The notes beneath the pieces are model-generated. The model made no database searches, had not been told where the DNA came from, and saw only the letters and a program-made list of their open reading frames with translations. From Nipponacmea schrenckii (taxonomy: Eukaryota > Mollusca > Gastropoda > Lottiidae): a stretch of 64,000 bases of DNA. Below, in pieces: positions 1-12,900 of the stretch. Both the position numbers and the translations under genes were made by a program. The stretch is taken from positions 32,961,023 to 33,025,022 of the forward strand of contig CM060200.1 in the NCBI GenBank assembly GCA_030562195.1, read 5' to 3'. The number at the start of each line of letters is the position of its first letter. The stretch's first letter is position 1.

Positions 1-192
1 GTTGTAATTTATTCTATCTAATGAAGTTAAGAGACATTGAGAATTACTGAACAGATATCTTATTGTTGACATAAAAAATACCAGTTTGTTAACTGATTTA
101 CCTGGAGACCTGTTGTTAATATAGCAGTCTAATTAAAATATAGACCTAACTTTCGTTCGTATTTTATTAGTTTCGTTTCGTATGATTTTATT

Positions 193-1785
193 ACGTATTT
201 CGACTTTGGCGAAAACGTATTGTAATCGTTCGGATTATTTTGTTATTTTTTTTTTTTGCGATTCTTGGATGAGTTTGCAGACAAACTGGTAAAAGGTACA
301 GAAATTCTAAATCTACAGTTGATCTTAGAATAATTTCTATTATCAAATAAAACAAAACCGGAAGTTCTATCTCTGACCGGAAGTGAGAACCGGAAGTTGA
401 GGATTTTTTGCTTTAGCAAGTTTATTTTCTCTTCGATTTTGACCGGATTTTCAGATTTGAAAACTTCAATGTATTTGTCAACTAACAATTATAGGTTTTA
501 TGCAATTAGGTAAAATATTTTACCCACGATTTGCAATTCAATATTCAAGGGTCATCGGCAAAAATTTCAGACCGTGATTTCTCGTTTAATATAAATGGTA
601 AAATTTTGAAACTTTACCAGTTGATAGGCGATATGATTATAATTTTTGAAAAAATGTGAAAAAAAAATTCCACTTCCGGTTTAGCCTGAAATGACGTAAA
701 TATGTAACTTCTGGTCTATAACTGCTAGGTGTTTTATAAATAACTTGTCAATAGTAATTGATTTGACCTAAATAATTAGGTCAAGTTGCCATATCGGCCG
801 CCATTTTGAATTTTCGTTACAATTCTTAAATCCGAAATTCAGACACTATTGATAGACCGATTTTGATGAAATTTAGCACAGAGATACAATGGATCATTAT
901 CTACCTTTTCTTGGAGGCCGATTTTTAAATTTCGTATTTTTTTCGAATTATTCAAATTTCGATTTTTTCAAAATTAGGTCACTTTAATGGCTACGGAAGG
1001 TGTGACCCACTTAAAGGGATAATAGGCGTTAGAACGAACATAAAATTTTAAGTTTACTCAAATTTGGACAATAACAGTATATATCCATCAGTGGACTTAC
1101 CTACACATCAAAATCCCTCTAAAATCCGATAATTCCCCAAAATAAAGTAGTTAATCATAAAACGCTTGAGCCATCCATCAAGCGATTTTTAAATCGTGTA
1201 AATATAAAGGGAAGTAACTCTAACATGTGAGTTTTCACGCGTCCTTGACCCCTACTGTTGAATTCCACAATGATGTTTTAGCGTTGATTTACCAGACGCT
1301 TTTATTCTCAAACTGAATGGAATTGTCGCTGGCTCACTTTTTTTTAAAATTCCGAATATATTTTTATTGTGGCTTTTTAAAATTTGGTAAAGTGTGGGAT
1401 GCATACTTATTTAACTAATAGTCAATATGAAACACAAATATAAGCCGTAGGATGAGTGTATTCTAACGCCTATTATCCCTTTAATCTATGACCTTGAAAA
1501 TTAAGTCAAATAATATTCAATATATTGTCTACGAGTAGGTATTTTTTTATTTGGCTTACTTAAAAAATTCACAGAGATAAGTGTACTTAAATATAGCAAC
1601 AATTGATAATTTTCATATTTTCGCCATTTTTAACCGTTACGGAAGGTATGACCTAATTATTTTATGAGTTTGAAAACTAGGTAAAATGATATCCAATATA
1701 TTGTCTAGATGTATGTCATTGCAAATTTAACCTACATAATATTTTAAGGCTCTCGAAATACGTTCATAATTGTAATCAATTCTAG
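193..1785. mobile_element. Inserted repeat with ACTTCCGG motifs and diverged internal repeats
   Basis: This is the block interrupting the left arm of the surrounding foldback element. CGTATTTCG lies at its left edge and the inverted CGAAATACG close to its right edge. It carries four CCGGAAGT/ACTTCCGG motifs (about 359, 377, 390 and 672). It also has two diverged copies of a segment around TACGGAAGGTRTGACC, at about 991 and 1637, each followed by an AATATATTGTCTA run. One copy is interrupted by the TTAA MITE at 1011-1484. No open reading frame of note was found. Confidence 0.55.
1011..1484. mobile_element. TTAA-flanked MITE (piggyBac/Kolobok-like)
   Basis: Perfect 24-bp inverted termini lie at 1011-1034 and 1461-1484. 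Both begin with TTAA followed by AGGGATAATAGG, as expected if TTAA is the duplicated target. The body is about 470 bp and non-coding. The host segment into which it inserted survives uninterrupted in a diverged sister copy at about 1637-1710, which serves as a natural empty site. TTAA targets are typical of piggyBac and some Kolobok elements; which of these mobilised it is not shown. Confidence 0.8.
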
Positions 1786-2327
1786 TTAGCTATTGGCTTT
1801 GTACGTAACCACTACAGATAGGTCTAACACTGCCCTTCAATACAAAACCGTTTGAACAACCTTTGACCTAATTAAGTTTTAACTAATAACGTGACTTCCA
1901 TTCCCTGCGAATGGATAATATGACGTGAACAATTGGTGCATTCTGAGACTAGCTTATCAAGTCCGCTCAAATAGAAAGTAGAACAATATGGCATTTTGTC
2001 AATCGCTGATAAATTATTTCTTTATTATGGATTCAATATAGACAATATAGAATCCAATAGAAGGTTTATACTAAAAGAAATGTTTGTTTGATATGTGGAA
2101 TGGCCTTTGTAACAGGCTGTTCTGTATCAGTTCAAATTCAGTGGATTGGTTAAAACAGAGGTCATTTGGTTAAAACTGAGTTAGGTCAAAGGTCGTTCGA
2201 ACAGTCCGTATTGAAGGGCAGTGTTAGACCTAACTGTAGTGGTTACGTACAAAGCCAATAGCTAATAAAAACATTCGAAACGAAATTAATAAGATACGAA
2301 TGAAAGTTAGGTCTGTATTTTAATTAC

Positions 2328-3924
2328 CATAGACTGTTAGTACCTAAAGGAAAGTATCTGGTATCATTAAAAACAAGGAAGCTATCACGTAATGAAAATA
2401 TATTTGGATTTGTAAAGCAACATAGCAGATATAATATATTAAGACCCATATGTGTTGATCAGAGAGTTAAGCAAACTTTGAACAATTGGATATATCTTTC
2501 GAAAAATGGCCATTAAAGTGGGAAATATATAAAATTGTGATATTGTTTCCAGAAATAAGCACTTTGTTAGAATAGAACTAAGGTTTATCAAAATCGCTGT
2601 CATGTAGAACTCTCTCAAACCTTCTCTGGCTGCGTACTTCTGCCAGAACTTGTTATTGTAAATAATGTTGATAGTTGAACAACAGGTCTCTAGAAGTGTG
2701 ATGAGTAGTTAAGGTGAAGAGTTAGATACACCACCGTGGGATAATAATAAAGTTATATTATCTCTCAGGATGTGATGTACATACGAACCTATCTTTAGTC
2801 CATAGGATACAATCAAAGGAGTAAATATTGTTTTCTACTTATCATTGATAGTATGTTATAGGTTGGTAATTGAAATTGTTCTGTAAGTAGCATAGTATCT
2901 TAGTTTTGAGGTGATATTTTCTACTTGGAAGAGATAGAAAAGACTGGACTTGATAGTTAATAATATTAATGACCACTGTCTTGATGTATAACACCCTAAA
3001 TACTAATTAATATGGTCTGTTTAAATATGTCTGACAAATATGTAGAAACATACTGGTACCAAAGATGTCATAGTGAATTATGAAATTTTCTCAATGCACT
3101 TTCTGCTTTGATAACAGTTCAAATGATACCATCTGGATAAGATGTCAGGATGAAATTGTAATATATGCACGTGCATTATATGCAAGTAGTGCCAATCTTC
3201 TCTGTAAGTCTGTAAGTGTAATAAAGATGAACATTTAAATAACTCGATGTTTTGTTTTTTAAGTGTTCATCTTTGATATTTAATTTACATGATCAAGGGA
3301 CTTTTAATGATATTTTCCTATATTTTTTGATCTGATAGGTTGTAAGATTATCAGACACAAACATGAGATTTCTTTCTTTATAGTGTAATCTTAACGGCAT
3401 ATAACACTACAAATTCAGTTAATGTCTGGAAGTTATATTTCATGCACCTTTAGCATCTCTTACTTGGTAAAAGATTTCATTTAAATATGCATTGTATACA
3501 TGCCTAGAAGAGTTCATTTATAGATGGAGAATGTCAAATGGGAAGTTTGTAAGCACACTATTTAACTTTAAATATGTTACAGATCTTATCTGGTTCCAGA
3601 GTAACCAAATTTTTTGTGTGTACTTGAAGAAATTAAAACCAAACCCTATCAATTAGTGAGGCACTGAATAACCATGACATAACCATTCATGACTTTACAC
3701 GATTCTTTCACATTCCTCTAACTTTATGGGTTAGGGTTAAAATTTTAATCAGACATTGAAAGTCTTTGATGTGTTTCTAAGTTTCAGCATAAGTTTATTT
3801 ACTATTTCAGAAAACAGAAGGCTTGAGGAGAGATCATTAAGTGTAACTAAACTACAAAGCCATCATGTAATTAGGAACATAATTCATCACCATAGTAACT
3901 GAATATTTGAATATTCTGTGAATA
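2328..3924. other. Upstream region of Rab23; probable 5' UTR exon end
   Basis: AT-rich sequence without a recognisable gene or repeat. An acceptor-like tract ending ACTATTTCAG at 3801-3810 could start the exon that carries the Rab23 initiation codon, so a non-coding first exon further upstream is likely. I could not identify that exon, a promoter or a TATA element with any confidence. Confidence 0.35.
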
Positions 3925-6900
3925 ATGAGAGAAGAAGATATGGAGGTAGCCATTAAGGTGGTTGTTGTGGGAAATGGGGCAGTGGGAAAATCCAGCATGA
4001 TCCAACGATATTGTAAAGGAATATTTACTAAAGATTATAAAAAGACAATTGGTGTGGATTTTTTAGAGCGACAGATCGAGTAAGTAACTAACATTTCTTG
4101 CTTTTTACTTGTTTTTGTTTTTTTTGCTCCATCACCTTCTATATTCTCTTGTTAAAGATCTTGGGAGCCGGGATTTCTCAGTGAGTTAGACGTTTGCTGC
4201 TAACCTGAAATTCCAGCAAAGGTTGATATGAACTTTTGGATATTCCAGACCCGTTTGCCATTGTCAGTTTTGCAAGTCTGATGGGCTGACATGAAAAGAG
4301 TGTATAGTCCTTCGGATGTGACTTAAGAAGCCATTTTATTTCATTTCATTTGTTGGAAATCTTGCAATAATGGCATAAAACTATAATAAATCACATCTTC
4401 ACTTTTCTAAAAGCATATTTTGATTGATTTTCAATGTGTATTTTAGGGTGAATAATGATGATATCAGATTAATGTTATGGGATACAGCTGGACAAGAAGA
4501 ATTTGATGCCATCACAAAGGCTTATTATAGAGGTAGGTTCTAATATGATAGGCCACAATAAAATTTTTTTATAGATTTTCATCCCCGCTCGCCCCACCTT
4601 TAGGGGGCCGCCTCCAAAAATTTTATTTTTGTACCGCCTCGAACAATTACATTTTACGACATACGACTCATTTATGGTAGGCTTATTTATGACACTCACT
4701 TTATGTTTGTGTTGAGTCGTTTTTATCACCTCATTCGACTAGGTTTAGATTTGCTAGTACAATTTAGTATGATATGGAGTAGCCCACAAATATGAAATTT
4801 GCAAATATACCAGCGATAAACCAATATGGCTGCCTCCTCTGTCAACAAAAGAAGGTTGTCTATCAATATTAGCCAATGGCACCTATGTCTATATAGATGT
4901 GCGATAAAAACGACTCTGATCTTGGTTGTGAGGTAAGCCAGTTTATGATAACACGCTACTTTTCAACCCTTCATGATTTCAGTTGAGAACAAAGTTATAT
5001 TCACATTATAAATGCTTTTGAATTATTATTGTAATAGCAGATGTATCTGACAAAGTAATATGCAGTAATCATTTATTTTGATAGTTCTACCGCTGTCAGC
5101 CTGCTCGTGCGATGTCGACAGATGCTGGAATGGTAGAACTCTCTATTTGACACCATCTTCAATGATTATCATTTATTTTATTTTGGGTGTACATTTATTT
5201 CTTTTTTTCGGGAATTGCCAACCAAGGTAGTAGGGTATCAATGTCAGATATGATGCCAACCTCTCCCCATTCACACACATTCGGATTTGTTATCCACGTA
5301 CATGAGGAGGGCCTTTCTACAGATCCATTGTATTATGATGTACTGGTATGTTTGTTCTTTTTGTATTGTATCTAATCTAGGCATCATACCCGACATTGAT
5401 ACCCTACTACCTTGGTTGGCAATTCCCGACAGAAAAAAAGATAGTTCTACCATTCCAGTATTTGAATATTTGAAATAATTACTGCATATTACTTTGTCAG
5501 ATACATCTGCTATTACAATATTATTTATATTTAAAAGTATTTACCATGTGAACATAACTTCGTTCTCAACTGAAACATTAATTTCTTCAAGAACTAAATA
5601 ATTTTCGTTCTTGAAATTGGAAAGAAATTATACTGTTTTAATAAAGGAAATTCAAATGCCTCTGTAAATATTATAAAAGTTCATCTTAAATTTTGCGTTT
5701 GTTTAAATTATTCAATGTTTCTTAGGAGTGCAATTTACATACCTCTGACTTTTATACATGTATTGTATATATAGAAATAGAAATATCTATATTGTATACA
5801 TAATGTTACAGTTCTTTGTTGAATTCTTAACTTTTTTAAAGAGAGAGAAATATTTAAGTGAACAACAAATAAATAATTTGTCAATATTTGTTCAGATACA
5901 AAAGATTTCTTGTGTCTTTCAAAAAATTTGAAAATGTTAACATTTTTCAAGAAGTCAGTTTCTTAGTATAAAGGTTAAAAAGTTTGAGTACAATATTTGA
6001 ATCACAAAGTCATTCTTCAATCCTCGACAGTTTTAGTAAAGCTGAATTGGTAATAAATGGTATATTTTGTGTCTTCTTGGGCAAGACTCTTATTAAGCAA
6101 GTGGCTATATTGTCAAATCATTGAGTAAAGAGTCTTCTTGGGCAAGACTCTTTACTCAATGATTTGACAATATAGCCACTTGCTTAATACCCTTTAGGTA
6201 TTAAATGTTATATTATGACTGTGGATTCACCAATGAAACAGTTTGGATCCGTAACATACATTGTTCCAGTAAATTATGTCTGCTATTCATTATCATGATA
6301 TGTTGCTGAGCACTAGGAAACATTTCTTGGCTGACCTTCTTGTTCCAAAGATATTTGTATGGTTACCAACCCTGTCTTCTATAATCCAGTACAATGAGCT
6401 TATGTAATGGGATATTTGATGGGTAAAGGTATTGTAACTGAAATACCTGCTTGGCTTTTCAAATATTAGGTCAAAATAAAAATGTATAAATTTATTTTTG
6501 TTCATATAATGTTTTGAATCAGATTTAGACCTAATTATTATTTCAGAAGGTATATGTTATTTGAATAGTCGTGAAATACAAGTCTATCTCTCAAATCTGA
6601 CAGGGATATGTTATAATGCTGGACATGATGTCCAGAGTATTTGACCACATGTTTTAGTATTCTGTCTATACTTAGTTCATGTTGATTGAAACACAAACGC
6701 TATTGACTTAATGACTTGTCTTCTTTAAACAGTGACAATGTATACAAAGATGTCATCCCACATAACAAGCTCAATTTCAAGAAATTGGAAAAAGCTGATT
6801 ACATGTTACTTCACTGCATCATTGAACTATAGTGATACAAATAGTTAAACCAATAAAGTTGCTATTGATATACCGGTACCTTATTAATTGACATTTCTGT

Positions 6901-9900
6901 TTTATTTAAAATCATCAAAATAATTTTGTATTGAACAATAACCAGAATATATTTGCATTTCTGATATAAGCTGTTGTACCAATATCTAAGCTGCTTCTGT
7001 ATGGACACAGCCAAAAATTGAGTTTTTATCGAAGCTTACGGGTACATTTTCAAATTCAAGTTCGAGATTTTTATTTTTCTGCCAGTCAAGATCTATCCTG
7101 TTCAAAAATACTTGGTTTTATTTCTATGTACTGCTTATAATAAAATATATAAAAGCCATAAGACACCTTTATGACATTCTTTACACCCAAATGAAGTGGA
7201 AGAAACATGGTCACCCTCCTTAAACTAAAATGACAAGTTCTTGACTAGGTAGGTTTGAAGTTAACCAACTTATACCTAATTCACAGTTTCCGTTCAGGCC
7301 AAAAACAAACATTGGATTTTTGTGTTGCCTTGTTGAATTTCTAGTTGAATTATTTGTGTAAAATTTTGTTATTTTGAGAAACTGGAAGGTTTTGTCATAT
7401 AACATTTATGATATTAGTAAATAGAAACTAGGATTCAAATAGATAAATTGTGAACACTTGTGTCAAGTTGCACTGATTAATTTGCAAAAGAACAAGACTT
7501 TGCTGTGTAGTTGTCTTGACTTGTTTTTGAAACTATTTTGGACTAAGGCTAGTTGCTCAAATCTGTCTCTTTAATTTCTTTCAGAATTGATTTGATTGTA
7601 CAAAAGGTCATTGATAAGATTCACATTATGTCATTCAATTTATTGGTAACTTTTTAGGCAAAATTATTAGCCAAATATGATGCATCTATTTCAGTATGTA
7701 CACATTCAGTGAAATGTTAACACAAATTCAATTTATGCTGATGACTTAAAACTATTTCAAATACCAACATTTTAACTAAAGTTCAATTCATAAGAAGCAT
7801 GTGGCAGAAATAACGAGTATGAACTAGGTTAATGGCTAGGTTATATCAGTGTGTGTCAAATTGACAGAGAGATTATAGGATTAGGGTCAGCCGATTAGCC
7901 TAATCCAGTCAGACAATGATGTGTAAACCTACAGATTGGTTGGGGCAAAATATCTAAACCAGTCATCTAATAAGAACATTCTTGCAGAGCTTTTTGGTAA
8001 ATCAAACCAATTAATTTAAGTTGTCTTTTGATCATTCACTTTCATTGGGATCAAAACATTGCTTGAAGAGAAATTTACTATTAATCACTTAAATAGTGAA
8101 ACTCAACAGTGAATCCAAAAGATTTCCATAATGGTCCAATCAGAAACTACTGAATATATTAGTATAATAGAGGTACTGTGTATAATGGAGGAAAAAAAAA
8201 AGAAGCAAAATACAGGGATGGACATGTGGACAAGATTTTCCTCCATATTTACATAGACCCAACTAAAATATATAAACCTAATTACTATTGTGCTCAAATA
8301 TTTTAAATCTAAGTCAGTTACACATTACTTTAGGCTAATATTAAAGTCATTTTGGCACATCACATCAATTAGGCACATTTTCAATCAGGCACTGAGTCAA
8401 TAAGGTCAGGAATGACAATTTTCCCTGGAAATCTGCAGAAAATAAATCCATATTGGTTGTTTTTGTGAATCATTGTGTGATTTATAATGCTTTTTATTCA
8501 CTATTGTTCCATAGTCGACAAAGTTCTAAGCGTTAAATATGGCATTGAACTACAGCACTTTTCAGGATGATCGCCTAGCCTAATTGAACATGTGCTTTAA
8601 TCTCTTCCTAAATGGCATTGTGTCAAATATAAGTGTTCTTAAACATGCCTGATTTGATATACGTGCTTAGTTGAAGGTGTGCCTAAATCTTTAGATGAAA
8701 TAACACTGTGCCTTTATGACTGCAGATTGTCAAATCAGTTTTTCTGCATCAAGAGTATTATGTAGCAATGGTAAATTGAATTGTGAGGAAGGTCAAGGTC
8801 CTATTTGAATAAGATTGAAGAACAATTAATTGAGGCAATAAATACCTTCCTTTGCTAACTCTCCTGTCACGTAAAACAGGTTTGAAATTAAACAATGCAA
8901 TCATTTAGACAATCTTCTAATGTTTTTTATGTAAAAGTGACATTTTAATAAAATAACTTTGTACTACAGCTGAAAGGTAGATTATTTTTCATATCAGTAC
9001 TAAACAAGCTATTAAAGGGATTTTGAACATCAAAATTCTTGTAAGTTAATTCAAGGGTAGTAAACATCTTGAGAAATTTCATTTGAGTTTCGTTCATCTT
9101 GAAGAAAATGCTAAGAATGAGTTCATAGAGTTTACATTTATTTATTGTAATTATCAAGATTTAAAACCATAAGAAATAAATTTTAAATTTTAAAAACAAG
9201 CATTCAAATTTCTGTTCAAACAACTTTGAAATAAAATATAGTAGTTTACAAAATTGAAATAAACGGGAAGATTTTGAATGATTGGATTTATAGCCTATAC
9301 ATGATCTTCATTATATCTATATGATGATATCTATTATAGGTGTCAGTAGAATGTTATCATATATCCTGATATATCAAGCGTGAACAATCATATTTATAAT
9401 GTGATCAGTTTACTTGTATCAATCGGGGCATGTCCTTTCAGTGTGGTCATTGATGTTTCCAAAGATATCTCAAGGTGTCATCATCTACATATATGGTTTA
9501 ATTCATCATTTTAGACATCTGGACATCTGGAAATATACTTAAGCTGTTATCAAAAGAGATGAAAGTTTCTTTGATGCAAATGTTTAAGGCTTTAAATTGT
9601 TAATTAACAGACATCACTTTGTTTTTAAATTAATTCCTAATAATCCACCTATTAATGGTCTTTTTAATTCCATTCAGCATATTTCAAACAAATGTAGAAA
9701 GTATTAATCTAGAAAGAGAAAGAGTTGTTAGTGGTTAAACCTGCAACAAACTAAATGGTTGTCTAATAAAAGTGTTTGACAATGTCTAGTCAATAAAAGA
9801 GTCAATATGACAATAAATAAATATTAAGGGAAGTGATAGAGCTGGGGTTAAACAATTGAAACTTGTTAATAACCTGATATACCTACTTATTGTGTCCTTT

Positions 9901-12900
9901 AGACCGATAACAAACCTTATTACATCGTTTAAAATTTATACACCTTGATGTTTATTGTCCTTTCTTGAATCTAACGATCTATTTTTGAGTATGGTGTTTA
10001 CTGTTTACAGTATTATTAAAAAACAATTTGGATTTATTTAGTGTTGTACTGTTGTACAATTTTTTTGTTGTAGCGGAATAATGCTCATGTGGTACTTTTT
10101 CAAGAAATTATTTATGTATTGGGAAGACCCTTCTGTCTGGGAGAGAAGTGATATAGGCTCTGCCTGATCTCCGATCCTTTTCTTTTGAATAAAATATTGT
10201 TTACAAAAAAAAAGATGCTTCTGTCTGCTTCTCATTTCTCTTCCCTGCTTCTCATTGCTTTACCTATATGTTCAAAAGAGTAGGGATGTAAATTTTGTAG
10301 TAGCTCTATTGGACTGTGTCCTTTATAATAACAAGTTATTTCTTCATTGACATTGATTGGTGACACAAAATCATATCTAGTGTCTCATACAGTATTCTTT
10401 GACTAGTTATTGTTCAATGTTACACTGAGTCCCATGGTTGATAACAATAACAATGTATATTTATTACCTATCTGTAAGTTAAAGTGTCCTCTTATATTGT
10501 TATACATGTAAATGGCTAGATCTTTATTAGATTATAACATAGTAATTGTCTTATAAATCGATATTACTTAAATTGCCTTGAATTAGTGTTGATTTGTTGT
10601 CATAGATTAGGCTTTTAAACTCAATTGTTTAATAAAGACTTCATTAAAATAATAAAATCTTGGTAAAGTTTAAATTTGACGATTATTTGATGTATGCTTT
10701 TGAGTTATTGCTCTTGAATAAGTAGAAAAAAAGCTTAAAACTTTATTTGTTAATACTGTGTAGACTATTGGAATTTTTGGAGTATTGCCCTTAACTTCAG
10801 GAAAAAGGAGACTGCAGATTTCATCCAATTTAAATGATACCCATAAGTTGTGTCTTGGACATTTTTAGAATTTTGGTACACTTAGACACAAGCACCCTTA
10901 ATATACAGAAATTTATAAGGGAGGTGGGCGTAGCTACTAGGCAACCACTTGTAATACATTTCTGAGAAATCTGACAGTTATTTTTTTCTAATGGTCCTTA
11001 GACATGCTTTAGCAATTAACTAGAAAATTATATATTTACTTTTCAATCAGACTTAATACATGTAATTGAATATTGTTTCAGGTGCTCAAGGTTGTGTTTT
11101 AGCATTCTCCACAGTAGATAGAGATTCATTTGAAGCAATAGAAACCTGGAAGAAAAAGGTAAATAGTTAGAAAAGACCATTTATTAGACATTGTTTCCAA
11201 GAACAATTTAAGGATATCATGACACATCTGGAGTTCCCACGATGACATCATGTTCGGATGGGATTTGGGAATCAGGTTAAGGGCCAGACACACATGTATT
11301 TTTTTATGTGAATTACTCTGACTCATTTTTTTAATACAGAAATTTCAGTATCTTAACAAAGCTAAACTCCATACGAGAATGCGTCTGAACTAGTTACCAG
11401 TATCAGGACACTAGGATGATATTAGTATTAAATAAGGAGACATTTTAAAGGAGTGACCTTGCCAAACAACTTTCTATAGTTGACTGATTTAGTCTGGCGT
11501 TCTAAAGTAATGGACTCCAATTAGGTTTGGGTCTGTTATTTCCATGATGTAAAAAACAATGCTATAGTTTCTGATGAGCTCATCCCTTAATGAGTCTATG
11601 AAAACATTGCCAAAATTCTGCAATGTACCTATGTACCACATGGTACCAAATTACAGTTGACAGATAGGTTTAACATACAGATTTGGACAAAGCATACCCC
11701 AATCAACCCAATGAAGATATTTGATAAATTGTTTTTTTTTTTACTTTCACAGAAATGAAGAATGTTGTTTTCCTTATTCTAGGAATATAAATTATTCTTG
11801 ATGTATCTCTCTGTCTGTTTTCATTCATCTGGAAATGTTGATGAGATTAGCTAGGTCAGAGGTCAAATAGACAAATAAAGATGCAAATTATCTATAAGCC
11901 TCATTATATTACAAATTCAAGGGAGGGAACTGGTTTCACCACTTTATGAGGCCATAATGACGTTCCACTTCAAATGATAAAGGCTTTCTTCCTTTGATAA
12001 AAGTCAGTCATTACTGTATGAATTAACTTTTCATGTCTTTAACTGCCCATATGAAATATTTTTGATCAAATTGAGAAATGATAGCAATTTGAAGGCTTAG
12101 TTAGATTCATGGATTGAACCTACAGATGATTGAAATAAGTTATTTGTTTGAAATTTTGCAAACAATATTTTTTCTTAAATTAATTTAAAAAAAATTATAT
12201 TTAGTTTTTTTTGTAGACTTATTTTTTTTATTACTGAGAAAGATTGAATCTCTTCATTGCGCTGTCATATATTTAGTAGAGTATCATAGTAACTGATTGA
12301 TATTATGTACAAGACACTATTTGATGGCTACTTACTGACCGATGATTGTATTTAAGGTGGAAAATGAAGTAGGGGAGATAAATATGGTTATTGTACAGAA
12401 TAAGATAGATTTAATAGATGATGCAGTTGTACAAGAGTAAGTTTATTTTGTTAACATTTATGACATATTACTATTTACAATGACAGCTTTAGATTGTACC
12501 TGCTATCAAATAACATAGAATCTTTCTGTGGACACACAAATATTTAGATATAATAGATGGTTTGTACACTAAACTAGAATTTTCATGTTATTTCATTTTG
12601 CTTTCTTTAGTTATGAACTCTGATGGTATGTCCATGATGGTATTGGTCTATTTTAATAGATTTGCTTTAAAGCGCTATTTTAGCTATGTAGACTACCAAT
12701 GAATAATGAGTTGTATACTCAATTAGAGTGTTATCAGGTGTACAAGGTAGAGAATACTCCACCATACAAACAATACATGCTACCGTGAGCATACTTTAAT
12801 AGTAAAACTGAAAAATGTTGATTGATGTTGTAGATTTCAATATTGTAATTTTATCTTCAGTGAAGAAGCTGAAGCCTTGGCAAAAAAATTGAGGTTAAGA

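Larger units (their letters stand above)
129..2327. mobile_element. Inverted-repeat (foldback) element split by a 1.6-kb insertion
   Basis: The right arm is continuous at 2181-2327. Its reverse complement matches the left arm only in two pieces, 129-192 and 1786-1871. In the right arm the two matching pieces join directly, so the left arm has been opened by about 1.59 kb of foreign DNA (193-1785). Without the insertion the element would be about 600 bp with arms near 150 bp. No protein-coding capacity is visible. The superfamily is not assigned because a target duplication was not resolved at the outer ends. Confidence 0.75.
4533..11081 (+). other. Rab23 intron 2: mostly unrecognised, with listed repeats
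   Basis: A 6.5-kb intron. Apart from the inverted repeats at 4977-5575 and 6092-6188 and a short HINE-like end at about 10920-10955, I see AT-rich unique-looking sequence and no extra exon. A GC-richer patch at 4580-4620 (CCCCGCTCGCCCCACC and neighbours) looks like the edge of another insertion but could not be delimited. Confidence 0.5.

Noticed and set aside
5187..5478. Short open frames on both strands sharing one peptide
   Set aside because: They arise from the complementary arms of the inverted repeat at 4977-5575.
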